This document shows, in pieces, positions 7,110-15,102 of a DNA stretch of 25,576 bases. Position numbers and translations under genes: made by a program. Location: assembly GCA_937996765.1 (NCBI GenBank), contig CALKUG010000198.1:1-25576 (forward strand), read 5' to 3'. The notes under the pieces were generated by a model, which was not told where the DNA came from, did not search any database, and saw nothing but the letters and a program-made list of their open reading frames with translations. Positions within the stretch are counted from its first letter, which is position 1. Every line of letters starts with the position of its first letter. This stretch comes from an uncultured Ignavibacteria bacterium. GTDB taxonomy: Bacteria; Bacteroidota; Ignavibacteria; Ignavibacteriales; Ignavibacteriaceae.

Positions 7110-8333
7110 TTAGAGATTAAATTTCTTGCATAATGAGTTAATTGCCTCTTGTTTGTGAGCGGGCTCAATTAGGCAAGATATTTTGATTTCGGAAGTTGTT
7201 ACCAACCGTAGTGGTACATTTTTGAGAGCCGAAAAGAAATCTGAAGCAACACCGGTTTCAGTTTTCATGCCTATACCTACTACTGTAAGTTTTACATATC
7301 CGGAATGGTACTCAACGCTATAGTTCGAAATACCTTTGAGAAGTTTTTTAATGGATTGTTGCACTTGTTTCTTTTTATCATCGATAACAGTAAAAGAGAC
7401 TGCAAGGTCGTTCTCGTTATTGATTATAGAAATCATATCAACGTTTAAACCGGCCTCACCGGCTTTTGCAAAAACGTTTCGAACTAATGCGTAATCCATT
7501 GGAAGGTTTTTAAGAACCACCTGGGTTTGATTATCCATTGCAGTAAGACCGGTTACTACGGCCTTTTCAATAATCAGATCTTCGTGCATAACATAGCTTC
7601 CTTCTTCTTCGGAAAATGAGGACCCACAATAAATGGGAATATTAAATCGTTTGGCTACTTCTACCGAACGACCGTGAAGTACTTTAGCACCCGCTGCCGA
7701 GAGCTCGAGCATTTCATCGTACGATACATATTTTAATTTTTTTGCTTTTGGATACAGTTTAGGATCAGTAGTGTATATACCCGCTACATCACTGTAAATT
7801 TCACAAGGCACATCAAGCGCTGCGGCTAAGGCAACAGCAGAAAGATCGGAGCCGCCTCTGCCTAAAGTTGTTAACTCTCCTTCTTCGGTTACACCTTGGA
7901 ACCCTGTAACAACAAGGGCATTATGTTTACCTAACAAGCCCGATATTTTTTTTCTATCAAAATGTTTGATACGTGCTTCGTTAAAGCTCTCGGTGGTTAT
8001 AATTCCTGCCTGAAATGCATTCAGTGATTTGCTATCTACTTGAAGTCCGCGTAATGCCATCGAAAGCAATGCTGCCGATACTTGCTCACCCGTGCTTAAC
8101 AACATATCCAATTCACGAGCATCGGGTACCGCTGAAACTTGTTTAGCAAGTTTAATGAGGTTATCGGTGGTTTTACCCATTGCAGAAATGACAACAATTA
8201 CTTTGTAGCCGTTTTTAACTTTTTTTGCTACACGTTGAGCAACGTTGAGAATGCGTTCGGAATCGGCTACCGAACTGCCTCCGTATTTTTGTACAACAAT
8301 TTTGTTCTCTTTAAGAACTTCTTTTTTTACCAT
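7110..8333 (-). CDS. lysC: Aspartate kinase
   Basis: Monofunctional aspartokinase of 407 aa that phosphorylates L-aspartate, the first step toward lysine, DAP, threonine and methionine. The ATP/aspartate-site motif KYGGSS is at residues 16-21. FQGVTEEGELTTLGRGGSD lies near 145-163, YTTDPK near 188 and AAGAKVLH near 212-219. The C-terminal third holds two ACT domains (from about residue 265), the usual site of lysine and/or threonine feedback inhibition. No homoserine dehydrogenase is fused. It starts 18 bases after the dapH stop and is followed after one base by the deacetylase gene. Its placement in a pure DAP cluster suggests a lysine-dedicated isozyme, but the effector cannot be read from sequence. 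Confidence 0.93.
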   Translation of the reverse strand: MVKKEVLKENKIVVQKYGGSSVADSERILNVAQRVAKKVKNGYKVIVVISAMGKTTDNLIKLAKQVSAVPDARELDMLLSTGEQVSAALLSMALRGLQVDSKSLNAFQAGIITTESFNEARIKHFDRKKISGLLGKHNALVVTGFQGVTEEGELTTLGRGGSDLSAVALAAALDVPCEIYSDVAGIYTTDPKLYPKAKKLKYVSYDEMLELSAAGAKVLHGRSVEVAKRFNIPIYCGSSFSEEEGSYVMHEDLIIEKAVVTGLTAMDNQTQVVLKNLPMDYALVRNVFAKAGEAGLNVDMISIINNENDLAVSFTVIDDKKKQVQQSIKKLLKGISNYSVEYHSGYVKLTVVGIGMKTETGVASDFFSALKNVPLRLVTTSEIKISCLIEPAHKQEAINSLCKKFNL

Positions 8334-8351
8334 TGGTTAATCTGATACAAT

Positions 8352-9059
8352 CTATTGGTTAATGTTCCGAAGTGCCTCAACAAGTAAGGTCTTCGATTTA
8401 GTTTTCTCGTCAACGTATTTAATTATTTTACCGGGCACACCTGCGATTACCGCATTTTCAGGAACATCTGCTATTACCACAGAACCGGCTGCAACAACTG
8501 CACCGTTCCCAATAGTAACGCCTTCCAGTACGACGGCATTAGCACCGATGACAACACCATCACCAATGGTTACCGGTTGAGCACTTGGCGGTTCTATCAC
8601 GCCGGCTATTACTGTGCCGGCTCCTATATGACAGTCCTTACCAATTATCGCTCTGCCTCCGATAACTGTATTCATATCAATCATTGTTTTTTCCCCAATC
8701 ACAGCGCCTATATTAAGAACGGCACCCATCATAATTACACAATTATCACCAATTTCAACCATATCCCTTATTACAGCTCCGGGCTCAATTCTTGCGTTAA
8801 ACTTAGCGAGATTTGAGAGTGGAACAGCTGAGTTTCTTCTGTCTGTTTCTATTCTATATGATTTAATCTGAAGTGTGTATTTTTCTAAAAACTGTTCAAA
8901 CGTGCGAAGTTCTCCGAAATAGACTCCCATTCCGATTCCGCCATAAAACTCTTCGCCTTCACCTAATTCAGGTGATTCAACTGTGCCGCTGATATACACT
9001 TTAACAGGTGTTTTTTTTGGTGACTCGGCAATAAACCTAATTATCTCGTATGAATCCAT
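8352..9059 (-). CDS. dapH: Tetrahydrodipicolinate N-acetyltransferase
   Basis: Acetyl-CoA-dependent acyltransferase of 235 aa with the N-terminal DapH domain (residues 1-85, including TPVKVYISG and ETDRRNSAVP) followed by left-handed beta-helix hexapeptide repeats (about 90-215). The stretches RIEPGAVIRD, GDNCVIMMGA, CHIGAGTVIAGVIEPPSA and VVIGANAVVLEGVTIGNGAVV closely follow B. subtilis DapH (236 aa). This separates it from succinyl-CoA-using DapD. It converts tetrahydrodipicolinate to N-acetyl-2-amino-6-oxopimelate in the cytoplasm, as a trimer in the family. It starts 8 bases after the dapB stop and is the gene that defines the acetylase branch here. Confidence 0.94.
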   Translation of the reverse strand: MDSYEIIRFIAESPKKTPVKVYISGTVESPELGEGEEFYGGIGMGVYFGELRTFEQFLEKYTLQIKSYRIETDRRNSAVPLSNLAKFNARIEPGAVIRDMVEIGDNCVIMMGAVLNIGAVIGEKTMIDMNTVIGGRAIIGKDCHIGAGTVIAGVIEPPSAQPVTIGDGVVIGANAVVLEGVTIGNGAVVAAGSVVIADVPENAVIAGVPGKIIKYVDEKTKSKTLLVEALRNINQ

Positions 9060-9067
9060 TTTAATCT

Positions 9068-9727
9068 CTATCTTTTTTCTATAACATCGTTAAATGTGTA
9101 AAGGCCTTTTTCTTTTCCAAGTACGTAATGCGTTGCTAATGCAACACCTTCTGCAAAAGTACGACGCGATATAGCATGATGACTCAAGGAAATCACCTCA
9201 CCTAATCCACCAAAAGAAATAGTGTGGTCGCCGGGAACATTACCCAAGCGGAGTGATGAGATGGGGACATCCCTTCCTACAGCATTTTTTAACATTAGCG
9301 CTGTTCCCGATGGTTTATCTTTTTTGAAGCGATGGTGCACTTCGGTAATTTCGATATCCCAATCCTGCGTTAGGTCTTTAATTGCCTCAATACTTTTTAG
9401 CAATAACTGAATTCCAACCGAAAAATTGAACGACTGAACAACAGCAACGCTTTGGCTCAATTCTTTTAAAATGTTCATTTGATCAGAACTTAATCCGGTA
9501 GTTCCTATAACCAATGGAATTTTAAATTTATTAACATACTCAACAGTTTTATCAAACGCAGTTGGTAGTGAAAAATCAATAATAACCTCAGGTTCTGAAC
9601 CCATCCACTCCCCTTCGATATCATAAGTAAATACAAGATTTGCAGAATGTTCCGCGAGAACAGTGCTAATCTCATTACCCATTTTTCCTTTTGCTCCGAT
9701 AAGTCCGTAGGAGATGGATTTGGTCAT
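9068..9727 (-). CDS. dapB: 4-hydroxy-tetrahydrodipicolinate reductase
   Basis: NAD(P)H-dependent reductase of 219 aa, shorter than the roughly 270 aa of E. coli DapB, like the compact form found in FCB bacteria. The nucleotide-binding GAKGKMG (11-17) and IGTTGLS (74-80) are intact. The catalytic/substrate motif EVHHRFKKDKPSGTA is at 129-143, with the active-site histidine pair 131-132 and lysine 135. The ATG overlaps the dapA stop by one base (TAATG), so the two are translationally coupled. It reduces the dapA product to tetrahydrodipicolinate, the substrate of the adjacent dapH enzyme. Confidence 0.94.
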   Translation of the reverse strand: MTKSISYGLIGAKGKMGNEISTVLAEHSANLVFTYDIEGEWMGSEPEVIIDFSLPTAFDKTVEYVNKFKIPLVIGTTGLSSDQMNILKELSQSVAVVQSFNFSVGIQLLLKSIEAIKDLTQDWDIEITEVHHRFKKDKPSGTALMLKNAVGRDVPISSLRLGNVPGDHTISFGGLGEVISLSHHAISRRTFAEGVALATHYVLGKEKGLYTFNDVIEKR

Positions 9728-10611
9728 TAAAGGGTAGCCTCACCAATTAATTTGTATGCTTCCTTGAGTTTGGTTTCTGTTGTTTTGCCAACTTCTATCA
9801 ACGGCATACGTACTACGTTTTTGCACAAACCAACTACACTACTAATGTATTTTAGAGGTGCAGGACTCGTTTCAGCGAACAAGGCATTCATCATAGGTAA
9901 ATAATACGGGATAAGTTTTTGAGCCGATTGAAAATCGCCTTTTAATAGCAGATTAGTGAACGTTACCATTTCTGAGGGAAAAACGTTTGAAAAAACAGAA
10001 ACAATTCCTTTTGCTCCAAGTGCCATTATAGGAATTGTTTGATCATCATTCCCCGAAAAAACTGTAAGTGTAGAGGGGGCTTGAGCTGTGAGTTTTGCAA
10101 TTTGCGAAATATCACCTGAAGCTTCCTTCATGGCAATTACATTTTTATTTTTGGTGTGAATTTCAATAACCGTTTCAGGTAACATATTCATACCGGTTCT
10201 GCTTGGTACGTTATAGAGCATGATAGGCAATTTTGTGCGTTGAGCTATGTAGGTGAAGTGTCGCACTAAACCTTTTTGCGTGCTTTTGTTATAATAAGGA
10301 TTTACAATTAACAATCCATCTGCACCAAGCTCCTCTGCTTGTTTATTAAATAACACAACATCCATAGTGTCGTTAGTACCTGTACCTACTAAAACAGGCA
10401 CTCTTTTACGTGTAGCTGAAACAACCGTTTCAATTATTTTTTTTCTCTCATCAAACGATAACACCGGCGATTCTGCGGTAGTACCCAAAGCAATAAGGGC
10501 GTCAATTCCACCCTCAATTTGGTATTCAACAAGGTTGCGTAATGAGTCATAATCAATAGAGTAATCCTTATTAAAAGGGGTCATCAATGCGGTAGCGGTT
10601 CCTGAAAACAT
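9727..10611 (-). CDS. dapA: 4-hydroxy-tetrahydrodipicolinate synthase
   Basis: Class I (Schiff-base) aldolase of 294 aa condensing pyruvate with aspartate semialdehyde, the committed step to DAP/lysine. Catalytic residues are visible: Thr44-Thr45, Tyr133 in YNVPSRTG, Arg138, and Schiff-base Lys162 in AMKEASGD. The usual GTTGES loop reads GTTAES (42-48 region), a small departure beside the active-site threonines. First gene of the minus-strand cluster, with a likely promoter in the 123 bases upstream. The length is typical and the start codon is well supported by the family N-terminus (GTATALMTPF). Confidence 0.95.
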   Translation of the reverse strand: MFSGTATALMTPFNKDYSIDYDSLRNLVEYQIEGGIDALIALGTTAESPVLSFDERKKIIETVVSATRKRVPVLVGTGTNDTMDVVLFNKQAEELGADGLLIVNPYYNKSTQKGLVRHFTYIAQRTKLPIMLYNVPSRTGMNMLPETVIEIHTKNKNVIAMKEASGDISQIAKLTAQAPSTLTVFSGNDDQTIPIMALGAKGIVSVFSNVFPSEMVTFTNLLLKGDFQSAQKLIPYYLPMMNALFAETSPAPLKYISSVVGLCKNVVRMPLIEVGKTTETKLKEAYKLIGEATL

Positions 10612-10636
10612 TCTATTCCTATTCGTTCAAAATTTC

Positions 10637-10651
10637 TAACGTGCAAATATA
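10637..10651 (-). promoter_or_regulatory. Candidate Bacteroidota-type promoter of the dap cluster
   Basis: Read on the minus strand, TATATTTG (10651 to 10644) fits the Bacteroidota -7 element TAnnTTTG and is followed by CA. It would start transcription about 26 bases before the dapA ATG. No clear TTTG -33 element is present at the expected 19-21 base distance, so this is tentative. Confidence 0.45.
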
Positions 10652-10734
10652 GGCATACCCCTAAAACTATAGTGCTTTTTAAAGAAAAAATTTCACTTTT
10701 TATTGTTTTAAAATTACTAAAACTAAGAAATAAT

Positions 10735-13713
10735 TTAAGATTGCTTTATGGGAAATTCTACTATAAACTTACTGCCAAAGCCGCGAGTGCTTTCAATTGC
10801 AAAGTGCCCCTTATGTTTTTCGATAATTTCGCGTACTAATTGAATTCCTAACCCAGTACCTTTTTCGCGGTTAGTTCCCTCGGTTGTATAACGAACCGAT
10901 GAAGAGAGAATTTTTTCTATATCCTGTTGAGAAATTCCCACCCCCGAATCAAGCAATTCTATGCGGGCATATAAATCGTTTCGGTGAGCAATTATTTTTA
11001 TAATACCGTTGGCACCTGTGAACTTGATAGCATTGCTCAAAAGGTTACGAATAACCAAACGGAACATATTGGAGTCAGCTTCTATTATCAAATCATTATC
11101 AATCGAAGTTGTAAATTCAATATGCTTTTGCTGAATATTTAAGAATAGAGAGTTTACAACGTTTGAAATTTCTTCTTGCAAGCTTAATGGCGAAAGTGTT
11201 AAGATAAAATCTTCGTTACGAATCATCGTCCAATCAAGAAGTTCATTGAGTAAGTTATATTGGTTATAAACTGATTGGCTCAGAATTCTTACATAACGTA
11301 AAATGTCATCTCTGGACATATCACGAATTCCAACTTCAAGTGTATCAACAACTCCAATCATTGCATGAAATGGGTTGCGTAAATCGTGAGCCAAAATTGA
11401 TACAAATTTATCCTTTGTTTCGTTGGATTCCTTTAGGCGCTCAGAGTAAATTTGGAGTTGTTCATCCTTAATTAATTTATCAAGTACAAATAGTGCTCCT
11501 TGTAACAGCCGCTCCAAGTGGTGGTATTGTAATTTGCTAAACTCTTTTTTACCGATAAAGATTACAACAGCGGTTCGAGTTATATCCTTTTTTAGTGGAA
11601 TTGCTAATAGATTATTACATTCAACTGAGCAATAGAGTGGTTTGATTCTGATTTGCAAACTGCTCTCGCTGTTCATTATAAATGGCTCGGGGCTATCAAC
11701 CATCGTTTGCAAAAAAGCTGTTGTATCGGAATCAGATTTCCGGTAAACATCAACATCCAATTCCTCGCCAAACTCATTGTATAAATTCCTTAATTCAAAA
11801 TAACCTTCCGCCGAGTTGTAATCAAAGAAATAAGCCGTTTGATAGGGTACTATCCCTGCGCCTAATTCTAAAGTTAATCCTAAAATTTTGTCGCAAGTTA
11901 CTTTTGAAGTGTTTAATTTTAACAGTGCCTCGTTAACGAGAAGATTGTGATGCTGTTCTTCTGCAATCACTTTATCATCGGTAATATCCTGAATTACTCC
12001 AAATACTTTTTTTCCATTAGGTTCTACCTCTGCGGTAATTAAAAGATGAATTATACTTTTCGTTTCCGGATGTATCACTCTAAATTCATAGGTATCGAAG
12101 AAGATTTCGTTTCCAATCTTCATGTGTCTTTCAAGAACTCTCTGCAAATCATCGGGATGTATAATTGCGAGTAGATCAGCATAAGGAAACTGTTTTTGTT
12201 GCAACCCCAAGATTTTTTTTGTCCCTTCCGAAACCTCATATATCATATCGGCAGCATCAATTTCCCAATAGCCGGTACGCGCCAAGGTCTCACCCTGTTG
12301 CAAACGCCTTTCATTTAGATACATATTTCTGATGGTTTCAAATTCCTGAGTTTTATCACGAATAATCAATGCAGCACCGGATACTTGGAACTGATCTTTT
12401 ATTAACACAGGGGATATTGAGACAGGGGTAGTGTTTTTGTTAAGATGTAATAAAGCGTAAATCTTTTCTTGTGATTCTGTTACGTTCTCAGTAAGCAATT
12501 TTCTTAATGGGTGTAAAGAACTTGTTGTTGCACCCAATTCTTGCACTGCACAAACGGCTTCTATGGGTTTACTCATTGCTGCAAGCTCACTCCAACCTGT
12601 GAGTTTTTCAGCCACACTGTTCATTGAAGTTATGCGTCCCTGTTGATCAGTAATGATTACTGCCTCGGATATTGCTAAAATAACAGACTTGTATTTTTCA
12701 TTCTGTAATCGAATAGTTTTTTCATCTTTAAATAAATCATTAAGTAATCTATTCGATTTTCGAGAGCTTTTGAAAGCACTCAGCAGAAATATACTACTCA
12801 TAATCATCACTGTTAATCCAAAAGCAATCCCCGCTCTAAAAATCAAATCTTTTTTAATTTCACTTTTATCAACCTGAACAGAAAGTACCCAATCACTTGT
12901 TGGTATCTTTGTAATAAAAGCAAATACTTCAACACCGTTGTAGTTTACACCCTCTATTATGCCTTCCTTACCTTGTGCCGCTTGAATGATTGGTGATTCT
13001 GTTTGTGAACGAGCAATTTTTAGAGAAAGTTTGTCGTTATTGATACTCCTCAGTGGATTAAGTATATGCACAGTATCAGAAACTTGCTTTCCTAATAGTA
13101 CTTCAGAACTTGCAAAATGAGAACCGTATGAATTGAGGTTTTCATAAAAATATTCGGTTGGATCAACACGAAGTATTACAATACAAATGATGTTTTCTTT
13201 TTCATCACGAATAGGTGCTAAAACGTCGTAGTGTAATGCTTTGTGTGTAGGACAATAATAAAAATCTGATTCGATTAATTGCCCGGTTTTATAGCACTTT
13301 AACGCGAGTTGTTTGGTGTTTTGATAAAGAATTCCCTTACGTGTATATGAAACAATAACATCCCCTGATTTGTTTAATAAAAACACATCCTGGTAGTCGT
13401 GATTTCTTGACATAAGTTGAAAAAAATCTTTAATCCTTTTCTGGGTAGTTACATTTTTTGGGTTATCGAGTATTTCTTGTGAAAGGGAGCTAAAAAAGTC
13501 AGATTGCGAAAGTGATCTTGCATCCCCAATTCGCTCTTTTCTCCACTGCATTACTGTTTTGGCGGTGGCTTCACCTATTTGCTCAATTTGAACATGCTCT
13601 TCGTAAAGAATTGTGTTAGATGACCACCTGTACAATAGATAACCTAAAAGTGTTACAAAAAGCCATACTCCTAAAACGTAATAACGATTGACTTTTAATG
13701 TATCTTTAATCAT
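10735..13713 (-). CDS. Membrane sensor histidine kinase (periplasmic sensor, two PAS, GAF-like, HisKA, HATPase)
   Basis: 992-aa two-component sensor kinase. Membrane segments at about 11-30 and 288-313 flank a 255-residue extracytoplasmic sensor domain that looks Cache-like (inference from size and position). The cytoplasmic part has PAS domains at about 338-458 and 470-585, a GAF-like domain at about 590-745, a coiled stretch, then HisKA with the phospho-acceptor His776 (AHDLRNP). The ATPase domain has an N box with Asn890/Asn894, G1 (DSGVGI, 922-927) and G2 (GTGLGIQLV, 952-960). No receiver domain is attached and no response regulator gene lies nearby, so the kinase is an orphan in this window. 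Its promoter region is shared with the divergent gene at 13860. The ligand cannot be inferred. Confidence 0.93.
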   Translation of the reverse strand: MIKDTLKVNRYYVLGVWLFVTLLGYLLYRWSSNTILYEEHVQIEQIGEATAKTVMQWRKERIGDARSLSQSDFFSSLSQEILDNPKNVTTQKRIKDFFQLMSRNHDYQDVFLLNKSGDVIVSYTRKGILYQNTKQLALKCYKTGQLIESDFYYCPTHKALHYDVLAPIRDEKENIICIVILRVDPTEYFYENLNSYGSHFASSEVLLGKQVSDTVHILNPLRSINNDKLSLKIARSQTESPIIQAAQGKEGIIEGVNYNGVEVFAFITKIPTSDWVLSVQVDKSEIKKDLIFRAGIAFGLTVMIMSSIFLLSAFKSSRKSNRLLNDLFKDEKTIRLQNEKYKSVILAISEAVIITDQQGRITSMNSVAEKLTGWSELAAMSKPIEAVCAVQELGATTSSLHPLRKLLTENVTESQEKIYALLHLNKNTTPVSISPVLIKDQFQVSGAALIIRDKTQEFETIRNMYLNERRLQQGETLARTGYWEIDAADMIYEVSEGTKKILGLQQKQFPYADLLAIIHPDDLQRVLERHMKIGNEIFFDTYEFRVIHPETKSIIHLLITAEVEPNGKKVFGVIQDITDDKVIAEEQHHNLLVNEALLKLNTSKVTCDKILGLTLELGAGIVPYQTAYFFDYNSAEGYFELRNLYNEFGEELDVDVYRKSDSDTTAFLQTMVDSPEPFIMNSESSLQIRIKPLYCSVECNNLLAIPLKKDITRTAVVIFIGKKEFSKLQYHHLERLLQGALFVLDKLIKDEQLQIYSERLKESNETKDKFVSILAHDLRNPFHAMIGVVDTLEVGIRDMSRDDILRYVRILSQSVYNQYNLLNELLDWTMIRNEDFILTLSPLSLQEEISNVVNSLFLNIQQKHIEFTTSIDNDLIIEADSNMFRLVIRNLLSNAIKFTGANGIIKIIAHRNDLYARIELLDSGVGISQQDIEKILSSSVRYTTEGTNREKGTGLGIQLVREIIEKHKGHFAIESTRGFGSKFIVEFPIKQS

Positions 13714-13746
13714 TGTAATTGTGTATCTTCTTACTAAACCTTATTA

Positions 13747-13777
13747 CAAACATATTTAACAATTTGGCATTTTCAAA
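13747..13777 (-). promoter_or_regulatory. Bacteroidota-type promoter of the histidine kinase gene
   Basis: On the minus strand, TTTG (13777-13774), a 19-base spacer and TATGTTTG (13754-13747) match the Bacteroidota sigma-70 consensus TTTG-N19-21-TAnnTTTG exactly. Transcription would begin about 25-30 bases before the kinase ATG at 13713. Confidence 0.7.
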
Positions 13778-13783
13778 TTGTTA
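13757..13783. promoter_or_regulatory. Spaced inverted repeat over the kinase promoter
   Basis: TAACAATTTG (13757-13766) and CAAATTGTTA (13774-13783) are perfect 10-base inverted arms separated by seven bases. The repeat covers the -33 element and spacer of the kinase promoter, where a bound dimer would interfere with RNA polymerase. It lies between two divergent genes, so it could control both. Which protein binds is unknown. Confidence 0.5.
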
Positions 13784-13824
13784 TCTCTATCTTATGTTAA
13801 TTTTTAATTAATTGGTAAATTAAA

Positions 13825-13832
13825 TAAATTTG
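13825..13832 (+). promoter_or_regulatory. Candidate -7 element for the 13860 gene
   Basis: TAAATTTG fits TAnnTTTG and would start transcription about 22 bases before the ATG at 13860. The matching TTTG -33 box is not seen in this AT-rich stretch, so the call is weak. Confidence 0.35.
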
Positions 13833-13859
13833 ATATTAAAATGAGCAGGCTATTGAATT

Positions 13860-14303
13860 ATGAAAAAATGTGTTTGGTCGGGTTTGAGCTCACCGGAAAT
13901 TATTGAGGTAACTGTAGTAATAAGAAATATGCTGGGTTTTGGGCAAAAAGAAAAATCTTTTTGGGTTCTTCCCCAATTCGAACAAGAGTTCCGAGCATTT
14001 GCAAAAGTAAATTTTGATCGCGGACCTCGATTTATTGGATTTATCCTATCTACCATTATTTTAATGCATATTATTATTCTGCTAGTAAGTAAGGGGGTAT
14101 TTACAAAAAATATGCTGCTTTTATCATTAGGCAGCTTGATAATAGCGCAAGGACTACTCATACTGATGTACCCTCATACAAACCTGGATCAAATACAGGT
14201 AATGTCGCTTCGTTTGTCTAAAAAAGTAGGAGCCGGAGTAGCGGTGTTTGTAATAATTGTAGGTATTGCCCTAATGGTAGCATCGGTTTGGGAAGGTGCG
14301 TAA
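13860..14303 (+). CDS. Small membrane protein of unknown function
   Basis: 147 aa; I do not recognise the family. The first 55 residues are mostly soluble (with KEKSFWVLPQFEQEFRAF), followed by three hydrophobic segments at about 58-78, 82-100 and 122-143. There is no signal peptide, cysteine cluster or catalytic motif. The start is uncertain: ATG 13860 gives the full frame, while ATG 13929 (MLGFGQKEK) would remove 23 residues that look less protein-like. It lies 40 bases upstream of an ABC ATPase gene in the same orientation, with no terminator between, so it may be an accessory membrane component of that transporter. It is transcribed divergently from the sensor kinase. Confidence 0.65.
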   Translation: MKKCVWSGLSSPEIIEVTVVIRNMLGFGQKEKSFWVLPQFEQEFRAFAKVNFDRGPRFIGFILSTIILMHIIILLVSKGVFTKNMLLLSLGSLIIAQGLLILMYPHTNLDQIQVMSLRLSKKVGAGVAVFVIIVGIALMVASVWEGA

Positions 14304-14343
14304 GCACAGGTATGGAAAATAAAACGAAAGCATTTTTTTTGTT

Positions 14344-15102
14344 ATGATAATTGCAGTTGAAAATCTTCATAAATCGTTTGGTTTAAAACGGGCACTACAA
14401 GGTGTAACAATCAACATCAATTCAGGTCAAGTGTATGGACTTCTCGGAAAAAACGGTGCAGGAAAAACAACTTTGCTTAATTGCATAGTTGATATACTTA
14501 AGCCTGATGTTGGAACGGTATCATTGTTTGATACCAATTATGAAATTCACTCACTACTTATCAAAACACAATTAGGAGTTCTTCTCGACTCTAATCCACT
14601 GATAGAAGAATTCTCAGGCTCCGCATATTTGGAGTTTGTGGCTCGTCTGCTTAAACTAACACGTAATGAGTATATCTCACGCAGTTCTTCGGTTGTCTCT
14701 CATTTTTTTGATGACCCTGATTCCATAAAAAAACCCATCGCTTCTTTTTCAACCGGTATGAAGAAAAAACTTGGCCTCTGTGCGGCGATGCTTCATAAAC
14801 CCACCCTTTTAATTTTGGATGAACCTTTTTCCGGGTTGGATCCGATAACCGCGAAAAAGTTGTTGGAATTTATACAACTCTATCGTGAGTATAAACGCAC
14901 AGTACTTCTTTCATCACATGATCTTGGTTACGTGGATAAAGCAGCAACTCATATCGGTGTGTTAGACGATGGGAAACTATTATTTGACGGAACCATAGAT
15001 GAATTCAAAGCAAATGGTGATAAGTTATTAGATAAAGCCCTGCTCGATTTACTAAAACCTTCTAATTCTGATGCCTCTGCACTTAGCTGGATTGTTGAAT
15101 AA
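14344..15102 (+). CDS. ABC transporter ATP-binding protein
   Basis: 252-aa ABC ATPase of the ABC-2 (DRA/NatA-like) class. Walker A GKNGAGKT is at 35-42, the signature is FSTGM (135-139) instead of LSGGQ, Walker B LLILDEP spans 155-161, the D loop is GLDP and the switch His192 is present (SSHD). All catalytic positions look intact. The last base of its stop overlaps the ATG of the next gene (TAATG), a multi-pass membrane protein that must be its permease. Only one ATPase is present, so a homodimer on one or two permease copies is expected. The cargo is unknown; the related class includes exporters of drugs, ions, peptides and lipids. Confidence 0.92.
   Translation: MIIAVENLHKSFGLKRALQGVTININSGQVYGLLGKNGAGKTTLLNCIVDILKPDVGTVSLFDTNYEIHSLLIKTQLGVLLDSNPLIEEFSGSAYLEFVARLLKLTRNEYISRSSSVVSHFFDDPDSIKKPIASFSTGMKKKLGLCAAMLHKPTLLILDEPFSGLDPITAKKLLEFIQLYREYKRTVLLSSHDLGYVDKAATHIGVLDDGKLLFDGTIDEFKANGDKLLDKALLDLLKPSNSDASALSWIVE

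Noticed and set aside
7109..7168. Longer deacetylase with 20 extra N-terminal residues overlapping lysC
   Set aside because: The family begins close to the MLSPVEVRHRIHANPEL segment, and the ATG at 7108 sits one base after the lysC stop.
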